A stretch of 64,000 bases of DNA, taken from Balanoglossus misakiensis (Eukaryota; Hemichordata). The notes beneath the pieces were generated by a model. That model was not told where the DNA came from and searched no databases. It was given only the letters and a program-made list of their open reading frames with translations. Positions 46,581 through 58,113 of this stretch are shown here, one piece after another (positions within the stretch are counted from its first letter, which is position 1; each line of letters opens with the position of its first letter). The stretch is taken from assembly GCA_040954595.2 (NCBI GenBank), contig CM082596.2:11222001-11286000 (forward strand). Reading direction: 5' to 3'. The position numbers and the translations under genes are program-made.

Positions 46581-47414
46581 CAGGGTTCGTACGCTCCTGG
46601 AAACTCCTGGAATCTCCTGGAATTTGAAACCCCTCCTGGAAACTCCTGAAATCTCCTGGAAATTCAAAATTTCTCCTTGAAACTCCTGGAAAACCGCGAG
46701 TCACGATCGCATTTCACCGGATCGTGAAACAGTACGCGTTGCCCATTTCACTCAGCGTACCAGTTATCTTTAGACAGACGTCCTATAAATAGTATCATTG
46801 ACATAGTAACGCACAAATTGCAACAACTAACGCAGCTCAGCGTTCCGGTCGCAACAAAATATCTAAAACTTGACAAAAGATGTAGCAACTTTTGTTAGAG
46901 GTCATGCCATGTGTCCGCGCGTCTGCAGAATACTTGTACAGACGGCCGCGGCAGACACCCTGAGATCGATGTTCAAGGGCAATTAGTGATGTCAAAAAGA
47001 AGCAAAAAAGGCAGGCGGTTTTTGTGTGTTTTTTTCAGCAGCAAAACAATAATTTCCATCATTAATTTGTCGATTTTATCAGGACAGAAATCATTGCTTT
47101 AGAGACTGTTCAGTGTTTACGGCCGAGGGGGGGGGGGGGCGGAGATCACTTAAATTTTAGCCAAATATGCTAAATGATTTGGGAAAATTTGTTTTACTTA
47201 GGTCTTCATGGGGAGGCCATTGAAATGTGTACTATCACAGTCAAAAGCCTTTAAATGATTTGTTAAACTAGAATAACAAGTGCATGTGAGTGTAACAGTA
47301 ATAGTAAAGTTGTACAATTTTGTTGGGTAAAACATCCTGGAAAATGGCATTTTTACCACAAAAACTCCTGGAAAATTACTGGAATTTTGAATTGCTCTAG
47401 GTGTATGAACCCTG
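46581..47414. mobile_element. hAT-like non-autonomous element (834 bp)
   Basis: Starts CAGGGTTCGTAC and ends GTATGAACCCTG, flanked by ACGGC on both sides. Subterminal 'ctcctggaaa' repeats occur near both ends. A G-rich Harbinger-like end (about 47103) is nested inside. The left part (to about 47100) is duplicated at 52932-53398. hAT is suggested by the ends only; hAT elements usually make 8-bp duplications. Confidence 0.55.
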
Positions 47415-47782
47415 ACGGCGATAGGGAGACCGTGGTCATGTTGTGGCTAATCCCCAGCTATCAGAAATGTCAACTTTCTTTGAGTTTACCGCTATCACAG
47501 CTGGCAATCGGCTTGAATGCAAAACACGAGCCCACTGATTTTTTTTCAAAGTTCTTTTCAATAAAGTCATGATACAGTGTAGCAATATTGTGATGGGCGA
47601 CTGTCAGATTTTGTTGCATTGTCAAATTACGCATAATCGTATTGCTAGATGCAGTTGCTATTTTTATTGGAAAAACCAATGAAATGGTCGATCTAACTAG
47701 TCAAATTCAAATTAGAATGGTTCAAAATAAATTCAGTTACGACTCTCGTAAGCCGACGGTGGCAGAGATTTGAAAAACAGCC

Positions 47783-47966
47783 ATGAGTCTCTTGCGTTAT
47801 TTTTCATCGAACGCATCTGGGTCAACTGACTCAAAGAAACGACGTGACCTCTCTGAATCTGAGGGCGCTTCTGAAAGTGACGCACGGTCAAAGCATCAGC
47901 GTTACGATGCAGACAAACGCCAAAGAAACTACCTTCCGAAATGGGAGGAACAGTGGCAAGGTTGGG
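47783..47966 (+). pseudogene. Possible first-exon fragment, KRxYDxxxxxxxLPKW motif
   Basis: The frame starts MSLLRYFSSNAS, has a Ser/Arg-rich stretch and then KHQRYDADKRQRNYLPKWEE. Similar N-terminal wording precedes transposase-like domains in some hAT-derived animal proteins (from memory). After about 47966 it runs into a dispersed repeat ('ggcaagtg' phrases). Weak evidence. Confidence 0.25.
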
Positions 47967-48867
47967 GCAAGTCACTTTTCTTGGGGGGCAAGTGAAATTG
48001 AAAATTTGCTTGCCCGATGGCAAGTGGGTTATGAAAAATTTTTTCGAGGCCTGACAAAGGTGAACAAATTTGTAAACAAACATTTTTCACAGAGTTGTTT
48101 TATTATATCCGCATTGCATCCAGCATGATCGCAGAAAACATCACCAATAATCCAAAATTGGAGTTGATGGCTTTATTTGGGACTATCATTATTTGGTTAT
48201 AGTCCACGGGCCAGAGACCGACAAACTCCCCCCCCCCTGCACCCAAGGAGTTTTTTTGCAGACATAAATTTTGGGAAAGCCTGTTTATCCAGCTGTCAGA
48301 ATGAGGTTAAAAATAAAATATTTCAGGATCTGAGAAAGCTAGAGATAAAATTCAAACATTCAGTCTTATAAAGTATGGTACAGGCTATCCAATGATTACA
48401 TGACTGACAAGGTCAGAGGTCAAGTTCAAACTTTGGGTCAAAATGAAAATTTCTCTATTTGCATATTGATCATACATAGTTTTGATTTACCTGAATACGG
48501 TTTGCTCGAAGAAGCTGTAAATTGGTCATCAGGGTCACCAAAATTGTAAGGGTTATCTCCTTGTTTTACCACTCATACTGATGGCTAAATTCTTTCATTG
48601 AATGTTTAATGTAGTCTGCCTGCAGTTGACAAGAATCTAACTAGTCAAAAACAAAAGAGAACTTTCCTAAAATAAAATAATTATGAAGAAAGGTACAACG
48701 ATAGAGAGTGTGACTTAAAATTGCTAATCTCATATACAGTCAATTCAAATTACAGGTTGTTATTTTCGTTCCTGACACACTTCCTAATAGACCCCTTAAC
48801 TTCTCCCGATTAGAACATGGTTATCATAGTCAGTCAAGAGATAACAATATTCTTCATGGAATTTGAA

Positions 48868-49098
48868 ACATCAGTTTCAAATTCTTTTCATGGGAGCGCT
48901 GTTTTTCTTTTTTACAAGATAGATAGGTGATGTGTTTGGTCTGTGAAAGACAATGGGGGGATTTCAAATTTTTGGCAGTTCGGAAGGGGGGATTTGAAAA
49001 TATTTCGGGTTGTGTACGGTGGGCATGTGAAATTTAGCGGTAAAAAAATTGAATTCTCTTGCCCCCCCCCCCTCCAGAGGTGTTTGTGAATGCAGCCT
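48868..49098. mobile_element. Right-end copy of the 757-bp MITE family
   Basis: Matches 4845-5079 closely, ending GTTTGTGAATGCAGCC. The left end is missing, so it is truncated. Confidence 0.75.
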
Positions 49099-50422
49099 AC
49101 AGGAGGTGGAGACTTCGGGGTCAACCCCTCTACTGTCTATGCCCCACACCCTATCTTATCAGTTGTAAATCTAGAATGCAAGCTATCAAATTTCCAATAA
49201 ATATGGTTATGTAGAGAGAGACTTTGTCCTTTTAATTCAAATTTATTTACACAAAACTTGAGTTTACAAGGAAATATTAAGGAATACTTTATTTTTGTTT
49301 TCCAGGGTCTGGCCCTACAGCTATTTCTTAGTTCGGGAAATAACAAATTAACACAATTTTCGTATGTTCAGATGTCAAAATTTATTCAATCGAGGTGAAC
49401 TGGCAACGCGGGGCAACAGCTAGCTCTGCGTACAGGTCTGTGTGTTCCTGGCGTTACACGGCCTCCACGCCAAGAACACTGTACGCAGAGCTGGGCTATA
49501 CCATAGCAAGGCTGGCGATTACACCAACTGGTAGTGGTTTTGAGTGGTTTGACTAGAAAATTCTGTCTGTAGACCAAAACTCGTTCACCGATCGCCGTTT
49601 TGGAGCACACCGCATTTATATTAGACAGCAAATCGCCCCAAAACGTCTCACAACTTGTACAACGGCCCCTTTTTGAACTTTATGCAGCGAGAAAGACATG
49701 CTCAGCCACCGCCATCTTGATTTACGCGGAAAGGATTGTAAGGGCAATATTAATTCGACACAACGTAAAATAATTCGACACAACACGTGAAATTAATTTG
49801 ACCAAACAGGTGATATTAATTCGACACTACACGTGAAATTAATTCGACACAACACGTAAAATTAATTCGACACTACACCTGTAATTAATTCGATTGTACA
49901 CGTAAAAATAATTTGAGATATTGTTGGCAAAATTATTTCTAACAAAGATAAGCTAAAATAATTATTTAGAACACATAAAATGATTTCTGCATGACTACAA
50001 AAAATAATTAAAGCACATAAAAAATAATTCTACATACTGGTAAAATTAATTCCAGGCTCTATACAATTAATTCTAACATGTTTTAGTAATAAACTACAAT
50101 TTTGACCAGAACGAGCCCAAATAGATACCGGTAGTACATGTTACTTTGGGTGTTTTTCTCAATGTTTATAATGTGTTTTCATTGCCTGTTCTACTTGTGT
50201 CTGAACATATTTCAAGCTTCATTAGCTGTACAACTTTTCACTTTGTTTTCAATATTTTTGTTTTAAGTATTTACTGCAGTGTCTTCTTCAGAAAATGGGA
50301 CTTCAAGAGTTGCAAGTTCAACATCGAATTAAAAATTGGAAGTCATGAATTAAAAATGGTGGTTTGAATACTGGCCTTGATAATGCTCCATATTAACTAG
50401 GTTTGTTACTCTTTTTGGACAG
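49099..50422. other. No gene seen; hairpin and tandem repeats
   Basis: A hairpin pairs 'agctctgcgtacag' (49422) with 'ctgtacgcagagct' (49478). A diverged tandem of 'attaattcgacacaacacgt' runs from about 49755 to 49905. No exon recognised before 50423. Confidence 0.4.
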
Positions 50423-51370
50423 GCAATTTCACCACCAAAGATGACTTCCCAGCAGGCACCAGCTGCTGCACTGAAAGCCGTAGAAGGTGTCATGCAAATG
50501 GCAAATTGCTGATGTGAATCCTATCAACTCCAAGCCCTAGAGATGGTCAGGTACTGATTCACAGCCACAAAGAGGTAGGTACAGTCAAACCTGTCTATAC
50601 TGGCCAGTCAAGGGACTTTCCTAAACTGGCATTTATAGACAGGTGGCTTCTATAGACGGGTCAATTAATGTGCAATGTACATGTACATGAACTGAAACAA
50701 AGTGGCCACTATATAGTGGTGGAAACAAACACAGATTTGACTGTCAAATATGTTATGTTGCCACTGCAGTCATTTCGATTGGTTTGATTACACTTTGCCA
50801 AAACCTGAGGAAAAAATATTCAAATTCCCCTTTTCATATTCTCCTATCAATGGTATAATACGCCAATGTCTTGGTAAAATTTTGGTGACATTTTCTGCTA
50901 ACTGCTAAAGGCAAATTAACATTTGTTTTTTTTCAGTATTTTTCACTGATAGAATTAACCCTAGTTTCTTGTTCAGCTCTGGATAGCTTTATGAAATGTT
51001 CAGTCTTTAGCTTTTCAACAGAACTTGTACCTGAGTAATGGGCAGTGTGAATATTAAATGAACTCGGAATTTATTTTTCAACAATAACAATGTTTAACAA
51101 TATGTAGAACACCATTGTTTGAAAACCAAACTCTGAGTACCTTGATCGTGCCATCTGTTCGACCGTGTCATTAGTTCGACCTTCCACTATTCTTTCGATA
51201 ATTAATTATTTTATAACCTCAAAGTGTTGGACCAGTGCGTAATTGCCTACTGTGAATTTCCAGCCATTTGTTTCTGGTTGAATTATTGGCGTGATTACGG
51301 TAATTCTTAATGTTTTACAGAGTAGAATAAGACATCACGGCTGATATCCAAAGTTAATGTTGGAGTTATT

Positions 51371-51684
51371 TAAGCAATAAAACACCCCAGCCATGGTATA
51401 CCACGAGATTTTGACCAGTTCACTTCATATACGCACGAGTGATAGCGAGTGCGTATATGGAGTTGAACAGGTCAAAATCTCGTGGTATACCATGGCTGGG
51501 GGTGTTTTATTGCTATTATATCATGCCAGTATATTGAAACTTTGCATAAAACATTTTAAAAATGCATTTTCTTTGACTATGATAAATGACTGTGGTATAT
51601 GACTAATATATCACAGTCACGTGTTGTGTCTCGACCAATAAAATAGCGTGATTTACACCATCAATATACTGGTATACTATAATA
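51371..51684 (-). mobile_element. Hairpin-bearing dispersed element, copy 2 (inverse)
   Basis: Same family as 22061-22347, in reverse. The hairpin comes first, with a central loop rich in 'gcacgagtgatagcgagtgc'. It lies in an intron of the MED25-like gene. Confidence 0.7.
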
Positions 51685-52317
51685 ACGATTTAATACTACT
51701 GTGTTTACTTATGCAGTCATCGATGCAAACAGGAGTGCAGTCAACACAACCGACAGTACCTAATGTGAGCTGCAGCAAGAATCCACCTGTCACCACTGGC
51801 ACCAATGTTGTTCGAACTCTGACACAGCCACAAGTACATGTACAAAACCAGTCATTGGTATGTTATGTTATGAACTGAGTTATAATACCCATCTATCCCT
51901 TTTGCCTGGCAAGTGACATTTTATCACTTTTCAGTATTTTAATAGAACTGCATTTGGATAATTTGTTACCTAACATGACATCAGAAGATGGCAGCTTGAT
52001 GTCTTAACTGAGGACATTGGATGACCAGTAGATAAAGATTTTCTTTGATATCAATGACATCAGACGCAGTTCCGTTGGCATTCAAATTTCCAGCTAACGG
52101 GGAATTTCAGCAATGTGGTGCAAATGACGACTGTGCAGACGAATGCCAAGATGCTGTTGAGGCACCATGACTGATACATGTTACCTGTCTGGTGGTTCTA
52201 AAGTATAAACACATATGGAAAAATATTATACGGGATACCACAATATTGTTTTCCCATTACCTGGAAATGACAATGCTTTGGGTCACATGGCCAGATCATG
52301 TGATTGATATTTATAAA

Positions 52318-52457
52318 GCAATAACCCCCACCGAAGGCGGGTATACGCGATATTTGGGTACAATTCGAGACATATAGCACAAGCCGTCAGGCGAGTGCTA
52401 TATGGAGGGAATTGTACCCAAATCAAGTGTATACCCGACTGAGGCGGGGGTTATTGC
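52318..52457. repeat. Related hairpin of different sequence
   Basis: GCAATAACCCCCACCGAAGG pairs with CTGAGGCGGGGGTTATTGC, and GGGTACAATTC with GAATTGTACCC. The loop has 'gcacaagccgtcaggcgagtgc'. The layout equals that of the 22061 family, but the arm sequence differs. Confidence 0.65.
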
Positions 52458-52931
52458 TATTATATTATATCAACAATTGTTTTTGTGGCATATCAGTGTC
52501 ATTTTCTTACCGAAACGGCGTCAGAAAGAGAAATTACGATTGTGAACCAACATGGCGACGATGAATGTAAACACGAGCGGCCGGGATCGAGCATTAAACA
52601 TGAAGCAGATGACAAAAAGTGACAAGACGGGCATCGCGCGTGACAAAGTGACAAATATTTTCACAGAGCAGTTCCAAAATGAAACATCTGTTCATTCAAC
52701 AGTATTTTTGTTTTATTTATTTGATTTAAACACGCGCGACTGTGGTTTAATCGCACATTTTTGCTGCCGTATGCTAGTTCAGCGGCCCGTTTTAGCAGTG
52801 CATTATCAGGGTTTTCGCTAAGCGCCGGCCACCGGCCAATTGGCCGGGTACTTGCACTGAACTGGCCGTCTACTTTTCCTTAAGCCATTAGGGTTATTTT
52901 TATTTGTATACTCTTTCACGCTCATAAATAA

Positions 52932-53398
52932 GGGTCGTACGCTCCTGGAAACTCCTGGAATTTGAAACCCCTCCTGGAAACTCCTGGAAAACCGCGAGTC
53001 ACGATCGCATTTCACCGGATCGTGAAACAGTACGCGTTGCCCATTTCACTCGGCGCACCAGTTATCTTTAGACAGGCGTCCTATAAATAGTATCATTGAC
53101 GTAGTAACGCACAAATTGCAACAACTAATGCAGCTCAGCGTTCCGGTCGCAACAAAATATCTAAAACTTGACAAAAGATGTAGCAACTTTTGTTAGAGGT
53201 CATGCCATGTATCCGCGCGTCTGCAGAATACTTGTACACACGGCCGCGGCAGACACCCGTGAGATCGATGTTCAGGGCAATTAGTGATGTCAAAAAGAAG
53301 CAAAAAAGGCAGGCGCTTTTTGTGTTTTTTTCAGCAGCAGAACAGTAATTTCCATCAGTAATTTGTCGATTTTATCAGGACAGAAATCATTGCTTTAG
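52932..53398 (+). repeat. Partial second copy of the 46581 element
   Basis: Matches 46583-47100 over about 470 bp with few differences, and ends in the Harbinger-like AGGGACCGTTCAG. The left CAGG tip is lost. Confidence 0.8.
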
Positions 53399-53554
53399 GG
53401 ACCGTTCAGATTTACAGCAGAAGGGGGGGGGGTGTCAAAGGTCAACATGATTGGGGGGTCAAAGGTCAACATGTCCCCGGCCCGCATAATTGGCCCCCTA
53501 CTTTGCCAATATGGCCCTCTACTTCAAATTTTAGCGAAACCCCTGCATTATTGA

Positions 53555-53940
53555 GTATTATATTATACCAGTATATTGATGGTGTAAATCACACTATTTG
53601 ATTGGTCGAGACAGGACACGTGACCGTGATATATTAGCCATATACCACAGTCATATATCATAGTCAAAGAAAATGCCTTTTTAAAATGTTTTATGCAAAG
53701 TTTCAATATACTGGCATAATATAATAGCAATAAAACACCCCCAGCCATGGTATACCACTCGATTTTGACCAGTTCAACTCCACATACGCACTCGCTATCG
53801 CTCGTGCGTGTATGTTGTGAACTGGTCAAAATCTCGTGGTATAACATGGCTGGGGATGTTTTATTGCTTAATTTTAGCATCGCTGTATTGAGCTCTCGTC
53901 CAATCAGAATTGTGGACGGTAGCATGATATAATATAATAC
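53555..53940 (+). mobile_element. Hairpin-bearing dispersed element, copy 3 (complete, 386 bp)
   Basis: Inverted ends GTATTATATTATACCA and TGATATAATATAATAC, with subterminal ATTGGTCGAGAC against GTCCAAT-type matches. The internal hairpin is as in copy 1. Shows the full extent of the family. Confidence 0.75.
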
Positions 53941-54849
53941 AGAATTATTTACAGTCATGATTTGTATGTGTTATTACAGGCTAATACCAGTACTTCACTA
54001 CCGATGGATCTGGACATACCAGTGCCCTCTACAGCTCAAGTGCATCAAGTTGACTCACCAGCAGCAAGTTGATCCACAACAACAAAAACAACAACAACAA
54101 CTGAAAAGTGTTGTTTGGCATGGAGCCTTGGAATGGCAAGAGGTGTGTACAGCTCACATACAAATAACTAATTAAAACAATTGACTGTAGGTCAATGGGG
54201 TTATTGTGTTTGGATCATGTTGGATAGTGAGCATTTTTCGATAAACGATTTGATTTTTAGGGTGCTTCCAGATGTATCTTTGGAGGGTACACATTACATA
54301 AATTATGAGCTTGGCTGAACAACGTGTGGTAGTACCCATCAAGGAAGTACACAGATTGGTCTTTCATCCAGAGGCACACAGTGTACATGCAATGCAATAA
54401 TTTCCCTTTGTATGTCTTAACAAAGCAACCTTATACGACAGGAGCAGATTTAGATAAAAAATTTCATCTGGGTGATAAACTATATAAGTCCACTGTTACT
54501 TGGGATTTGAAACTCAATGATAATTTTGTTAGTGATATTCTCATGTTGGATGACCTACAACACTTTGTATTCATTAATTCATTGCATAAGTAGAGGTGAA
54601 ATATTTAAATAATAACACATGTTAGCGAGGGCAATATCATGATCTTTGGCCTGCACAAGGGATGGTGATTGGAGTCAATTTTTTCCCCACAGCAATCACT
54701 TGGTGCCATGTTTCAAAACTCACGCACTGTGGAGTTCCAGTTTATGAATAACAGCCAGGAAGCATACATATCTCTCTTCAGAATAATGTCTGGAGGATTT
54801 GTAAGTATTATCTTATAATTGCACTGTAAAATTAAAGGATCATGTCAAT

Positions 54850-55458
54850 TGTACTGCCATGCACCTGCAACTGACACTTTACATATTAAAGGCCATTTTC
54901 TCAATCCCAGGGCAGAACAATGAAGACAAATAAGAAATCCTTTGTGTTCCGAACACTGTAAAAGGACAAAGGCACTTCACACGCAATAACAATGCCTTGA
55001 CCTTACAAGTCATTTCACATTTAAATGCTCGACTTTGCATCACAAAGAATGAGTCAACGTACCTGTAGGTTTCAAATAAATCTGTTTGAAAGACCAACCA
55101 CACCGTCTCTGGGCAATTCCCTAACAAGAAACGCTGCACTTCGTCCACAGAAGTGTTAGCCGTCAGTGGACTGAAACTTGACAGTCTCACATTGTTGTAT
55201 AAAGGAAAGTAATTACGTGACTGAAACTTTTATCACGTGACCCTATTTGGCGGGAAATGATCCTCCCTTGGGACAGCATATCACATGACTATCACATGGT
55301 TTATTTTGTAAACCGGGTTACACATTCCCCTCCAAAGCTTACACACTCCGGGTGTAAGTATCAATTGGGCAGTGGTACATTCAAACAAATGTTAAATATA
55401 ACTGCAGAACACTTTCAAACTACTTAACAAGAATACTTTCAAAGGGACTTTTTGCACA
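54850..55458 (-). repeat. Probable 3' LTR
   Basis: On the minus strand a purine tract (AGGGATGGGGAAT) precedes TGTGCAAAAAGT at 55458, a normal LTR start. A possible LTR end (ACA at about 54849) is a guess. No second LTR is in the window to confirm it. Confidence 0.4.
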
Positions 55459-55485
55459 ATTCCCCATCCCTCACCATGGGCGCCA

Positions 55486-55878
55486 CTAATTCATGTTATT
55501 GTATGACATTGGTGCCTGTTTGGTTTCAAAATTTACAAGGGCATTATTGGCTAGCACACCCCCTCGGTCATAGGTCAATCGTTCAGCAGGTTTTCCGGCA
55601 GTTCGTCGCTTGGATCTTCTGACTGGAACAGGGGCTACGGGTGCTGTGTTACTCTCATCAACCAGGGCATCTTCTGGGGCAGTGACTGGATCTGGCAGCT
55701 CAGGTTCAAGCACACTTGGGACATCAGTTTCACATTTGTGTACAGATTCATGTACTTCTGCTACATCAGTGTCCTCTTTGAACAACTGAGAAATACATCC
55801 ATCATCAGGTTCTGAATCTGATTCTAACTGTGTTGTCGCAATGGCTCTCTCCTTGGCATATCTCCTGGTCACTGGTCT
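55486..55878 (-). pseudogene. Gypsy pol C-terminal tail after in-frame stop
   Basis: About 130 residues in the same frame as the integrase, separated by one TGA that would read Arg if CGA. It holds an acidic Pro/Glu/Asp-rich part and a basic RRSKRRTAGKP motif. No chromodomain is visible. Confidence 0.6.
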
Positions 55879-58113
55879 TCATAGTTCTGGTTCGGCTTCT
55901 ACTGGCTCAGATGCAGACAAATACCCAACAGGAAGCAGCATATTCCTGTGCAATGTCCGTTGGCTACCTTCCCCAGTTTCAGGCTTCACCACGTACACTG
56001 GCAGTTTCTCATCGTTTTTCTTCATCACAATATAGACATCAGGCTTCCATCGGTCAGCCAACTTCTGTTTGCCTATCAATCCAACATTGCGTACAAGAAC
56101 TCTATCACCCACAAGGAGATCACTACTGCCACGGACTTTACTGTCATATCTCCGCTTGTTGGCAGCAGCGGACTTCTGGGCTTCACTTTCTGCCATCTTG
56201 TAGGCTCCTTTCAATCTCTGCTTCAAGTCCTCAACATACTGAAGGTAATCTTGGTGAGAATGCTCGTCTGGACTCACGCCAAAACACAGGTCAATGGGAA
56301 GTCTGGCTTCTCTCCCAAACATCAGGTAATATGGTGAGAACTGCGTGGATTCATTCTTTGTGCAATTGTAAGCATGCACGAGGAAACTGATATGTTTGCT
56401 CCAATGCTGCTTCTCCTTAGCATCCAAAGTGCCAAGTAGGTTAAGGAGAACTCTGTTAAACCTCTCTGGCTGTGGGTTACCTTGAGGATGGTAGGGTGTT
56501 GTCCTAGACTTGCGTATGCCTGCCACTTTCAAGAGTTCTTTGATGAGTCGGCTTTCAAAACATCGACCTTGGTCACTATGGATACGGGCTGGTAGACCAT
56601 ATTGAACGAAAAACTTCTCCCATAGTACCTTGGCAACTGTCTTCGATTCTTGGTCTTTTGTCGTGTAGGCTTGGGCGTATCTGGTGTAGTGATCGGTAAC
56701 TACTCGCACATTCTGGACATTGTGTCTATCAGCCTCAATAGTGAGGAAATCAATGCATACTAGTTCCATAGGCGCACTGGAGAAAATGTTGACCAGTGGT
56801 GCAGTTCGCTGGGGTAACTGTTTTCGACGTACGCACTGGCTGCAAGTCTGGCATTTCTTCTCAACATCGGTTCTCATTCTAGGCCAGTAAAATCTTGCTC
56901 TCATCAATTCAAATGTCTTGTCAATACCCATGTGACCCATGTCATCATGCAGTGCGCTCAACGCCTGGTCACAGTATTCGGTTGGTAATACCAGCTGGAA
57001 AGTCTCTAAACCTTGGCTGTCTCTTGTCTTGCGGTACAAAACTCTATCCATCAGGAAAAGTTTGCGTCGCTGTCTCAACAGAATTCGTACTTCATTTGGG
57101 AGTGATTTGAAGTCGGTCACTTTCTTCCCCGATTCCAAGTAGTCAATAACTCCTGCCAGGGTCTTATCCTCCCTCTGTAGCATGAACCAATCCTTGGACT
57201 TTGCCATGGTGGACAAATCAGTTCCTGGTGGGTATTCTTGGTAATATTCTTTCAGCTCATATGGCTCTGGGATGGCGGCAGCTGAGGTAGCAATGGTCTC
57301 GATCAACACTGGGAATCTTGCTGGTCTCTGGCTGTCTTTGTTTGTAGTTCCTGATGAGGCAGTGCAGCCACACGAAAGTGCACTATGCTTACAAATGACA
57401 TGTTGGGGGTATTCAATCACACCATGACTCATAGCGATGGCTCTGATCACGTCCCTAGTCATAACTTCATCAGGCTTCTGCACATCTCCATGTATCCGAT
57501 CTTTCAGCTCTTGTATCCTCTGTTCAATACGTCGTGACTCCTGGTCATCTGGGGCCTCCGCATGTGGACGTCGGGACAGTGCATCCGCATCAATGTTGGC
57601 TCGGCCACTATGATACTGCAGGGTGAAATCATACGCTGCAAGGGCTGCCAGCCAACGATGTCCAGCTGCATCCAGTTTGGCGGTTGTCAGGACATACGTC
57701 AACGGGTTTTTATCGGTGGCAACTTTGAATTTTACGCCATATAGGTAGTAGTGAAACTTGTCTGTCACACACCACTTCAGAGCTAGGTATTCTAACTTGT
57801 GTACAGGATATCTCTTCTCACTCTTCGTAAGACCTCTACTGGCGTAGGCCACTGGCTTCAGCAGGTCTCCATGTTGCTGATACAACACGCCACCAAGTCC
57901 ATCCAGACTAGCATCTGTATGTAATACAAAGGGTAGGGACAAATCGGCAAAGGCCAATACTGGTGCGTGAGTCAACAGGTCAATGATCCGATCCATGGCT
58001 TGTTGGCATTCCGGCGTCCATTTGCTCCCAAACGGCTCTGTAGCACTTCGGTATGGTATGCCATTGTCGTCCCTGTACTTTCCAAATTTCTTCCTCAACT
58101 TTGGGGGTACATA
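55879..58113 (-). pseudogene. Gypsy RNase H and integrase region
   Basis: RNase H: HTDASLDGLGG, KLEYLALKW, ATDKNPL and DADALSR supply its acids. Integrase: the HHCC zinc site (HDDMGHMGIDKTF, then CQTCSQC), then CIDFL, IHSDQGRCFES and GNPQPERFNR for the D, D, E triad. A GPF/GPY-like C-terminal region (DRVLVRNVG) follows. The frame continues across the inserted element at 58114 into the RT, with no phase change. Confidence 0.85.

Larger units (their letters stand above)
50423..54800 (+). pseudogene. MED25: MED25-like gene fragment (Mediator subunit 25, ACID region)
   Basis: MED25 links activators to the Mediator complex. Four exon-like blocks: 50423-50574 (MTSQQAPAAALKAVEGVMQ, then frame breaks), 51717-51857 (phase 0, SSMQTGVQSTQ...), 53980-54142, and 54693-54800. 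The third starts in phase 0 (ANTSTSLPMDL) but shifts frame in its CAG/CAA run before VVWHGALEWQE, which matches the start of the ACID domain. The last, SLGAMFQNSRTVEFQF then LFRIMSGGF, matches the later ACID strands. The exon expected between them (VxxNxGExL... region) is not found, and the VWA part is absent upstream. A Gypsy element lies directly downstream. Probably a decayed copy; assembly error is possible. Confidence 0.6.

Noticed and set aside
55490-55515. Primer binding site (TGGCGCCC on the minus strand)
   Set aside because: It lies at the 3' end of pol, whereas a primer site must follow the 5' LTR, which is outside the window.
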